DNA of 20,990 bases from Bacilli bacterium (lineage in GTDB: Bacteria > Bacillota_I > Bacilli_A > RF39 > UBA660). Of this stretch, positions 19,742 to 20,990 are shown in pieces; positions within the stretch are counted from its first letter, which is position 1; the number at the start of each line of letters is the position of its first letter. The translations under genes and the position numbers were made by a program. The notes under the pieces were generated by a model. That model did not search any database, was not told the DNA's origin, and saw only the letters and a list, made by a program, of their open reading frames with translations. The stretch covers positions 1 to 20,990 of the forward strand of contig JAFWRK010000018.1 of the NCBI GenBank assembly GCA_017519965.1, in the 5' to 3' direction.

Positions 19742-20990
19742 CAGTAACTTTCAATAATCTATTAAAATATTTTTTGGAATTTTGTCTATGACTAATTACA
19801 ATAATGGTTTTATCTTTCAGATAAATAAATAAGTCTTTAATTATTTTATTAGTCAACTCAATATCAATCTGACTAAAAGATTCATCAAAAATATAAATAT
19901 TACTTTTTCTAACTAATGCTCTAGCTAATATAATTCTTTGTCTTTCTCCACCACTAAACAAAAAACCATTATCTTCTATAACTTGATAATAATTATCTAA
20001 ATTATTACCAATAAATAAATTAAGTCTGCACATTCCTATAATTTCTAAGAATTCTGAATCTGAAATAGAATTATTCATACAAATATTATTATAAATAGAA
20101 TCATTATATAACAATTCATTAGAACTAATATAAGATATACATTTTCTAATATTTTCTAAATGATAATGATTAATATCAATATTAGAAATCTTAATCATAG
20201 AATATGGTACTTCAATATATCTAAGCAGCATCTTCATTAATGTACTTTTACCACTTCCACTAGATCCAAATAATAAAACTTTATCTTTTCTTTTAATTCT
20301 TAAATTAACACAATTAAAAATATTTTTATTATCAATAGAATATTTCAGATTACTAAATACTATGTCACCATCCATATTATAAGATTTATAAAATAAACTA
20401 TTATTAAAGTTCTCAAAAGAAACATTAAATAATTCTTCAATTCTATTATAAGAAATAATATAGGAAGGAATTTCTAAAGTAAATTTAATAATATTACTAC
20501 TACTATTTAAAACATAATTCAAAAAGTTAAAATAAATAATCATATCTTCAATTTTTATAGTATCTTTTATTATAAAAGTAGAAGTATAACAATAAACTAA
20601 TAAAAACAAAATATTTCTAAACATAATTAATATACTTGATTCAAAACTAATAAAATCTAAATATTTATAATTAGTTGATAAAAGAATTCTATATTTGATT
20701 AATAACTTATCATGAAATAATTTTTCTAAATGATTGTTTTTAGTAGTATCAACATTATTTAAAGACTCAACTAAATAGCTTTGAACATTATCTTCTAAAC
20801 TTTTTATATTCTTAAAGTATTTCTTTTTTCTTTTAGACCTAATTAAAGAAAAAAATAAACATAAAACAAAATAGATAATAATAAAAATACTAAAATAACT
20901 ATTAATTTTAAATAAAATAACAAAAAAGACAATAAAACTAATAAGATCAATTATAAAAGAAGATACAAAATTAATAATAAAATTTTTTAT
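19719..20990 (-). CDS. Bacteriocin ABC exporter, C-terminal part (partial)
   Basis: The frame is open from the window edge at 20990 to the stop at 19719 (423 residues visible), so the ATG at 20624 is internal. The visible part begins within a membrane domain (helices near 5-30 and 26-50, then LEDNVQSYLVESLNNVDTTK) and continues to a full ATPase domain. Walker A is GSSGSGKST (about 242-250), the signature FSGGERQR (345-352), Walker B IYIFDES (365-371) and the H-loop SHR (His near 401). The usual Q-loop Gln (YVPQ) is replaced by Ser (YISS, near 287-290). With two GG-leader peptides downstream it is likely a peptidase-containing (C39) exporter, whose N-terminal peptidase would lie beyond the window. 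Confidence 0.88.
   Translation of the reverse strand: MKNFIINFVSSFIIDLISFIVFFVILFKINSYFSIFIIIYFVLCLFFSLIRSKRKKKYFKNIKSLEDNVQSYLVESLNNVDTTKNNHLEKLFHDKLLIKYRILLSTNYKYLDFISFESSILIMFRNILFLLVYCYTSTFIIKDTIKIEDMIIYFNFLNYVLNSSSNIIKFTLEIPSYIISYNRIEELFNVSFENFNNSLFYKSYNMDGDIVFSNLKYSIDNKNIFNCVNLRIKRKDKVLLFGSSGSGKSTLMKMLLRYIEVPYSMIKISNIDINHYHLENIRKCISYISSNELLYNDSIYNNICMNNSISDSEFLEIIGMCRLNLFIGNNLDNYYQVIEDNGFLFSGGERQRIILARALVRKSNIYIFDESFSQIDIELTNKIIKDLFIYLKDKTIIVISHRQNSKKYFNRLLKVTDGDIIEK

Noticed and set aside
20622..20624. ATG at 20624 as the true start of the ABC exporter
   Set aside because: The frame is open to the window edge and the upstream codons encode a typical exporter membrane domain, so this Met is internal.

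Overview
The window is a very AT-rich stretch of a low-GC Bacillota chromosome. Every gene except a partial insertion sequence at the left edge lies on the minus strand, so reading from high to low coordinates follows transcription. Gene content and order (rpsU-yqeY-yqfC-yqfD-ybeY-dgkA-cdd-era-yqzL-recO-glyS; infC-rpmI-rplT-rpsB-tsf-frr; pheS-pheT), T-box leaders, AGGAGG ribosome sites and a single-chain glycyl-tRNA synthetase all point to Firmicutes. It could be a Bacilli/Erysipelotrichia/Mollicutes-related gut lineage, but I cannot place it further. TGG encodes Trp, and TGA ends yqfD and cdd, so the standard bacterial code is used, not the Mycoplasma code.

From right to left: (a) 20990-18910 is a compact bacteriocin locus. 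It has the C-terminal part of an ABC exporter that runs off the window, a short membrane-anchored accessory protein, two very small genes (49 and 58 codons) encoding peptides with 15-residue double-glycine leaders, and a 41-residue membrane peptide that overlaps the second one. The last three are shorter than a usual ORF cutoff and were read directly from the DNA. (b) 18843-13014 is the conserved rpsU-to-recO cluster, including the sporulation-linked yqfC/yqfD pair and a 30-codon YqzL-like gene. phoH and pgpH are absent, and a VanZ-like gene sits where phoH is usually found. (c) 12924-11934 holds two small uncharacterised membrane-associated proteins. (d) 11931-10381 is glyS behind an unusually short T-box leader. 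(e) 10359-8749 is infC-rpmI-rplT behind a consensus promoter and an attenuator-type L20 leader; infC appears to start at ATA. (f) 8657-5598 holds rpsB, tsf, a tail-anchored small protein and frr; pyrH, normally between tsf and frr, is missing. (g) 5550-3842 holds three uncharacterised proteins, two of them tandem paralogues. (h) 3839-161 is pheS-pheT behind a full-length T-box leader. (i) 139-1 is the right end of an IS3-family element on the plus strand.

Most of the window is translation machinery (two aminoacyl-tRNA synthetases, S2, S21, L20, L35, IF-3, EF-Ts, RRF) and ribosome-maturation factors (Era, YbeY). Two features stand out. S2 and L20 carry nearly identical extra C-terminal domains joined by Lys/Glu-rich linkers. 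The bacteriocin locus carries two GG-leader precursors plus a small membrane peptide that shares a GxxxGSxIR motif with one precursor, suggesting an immunity or partner role.

Small transcription units are often separated by a hairpin terminator directly followed by an extended -10 promoter. In two places an almost identical terminator-promoter module is used, in which the terminator stem also supplies the -35 element.
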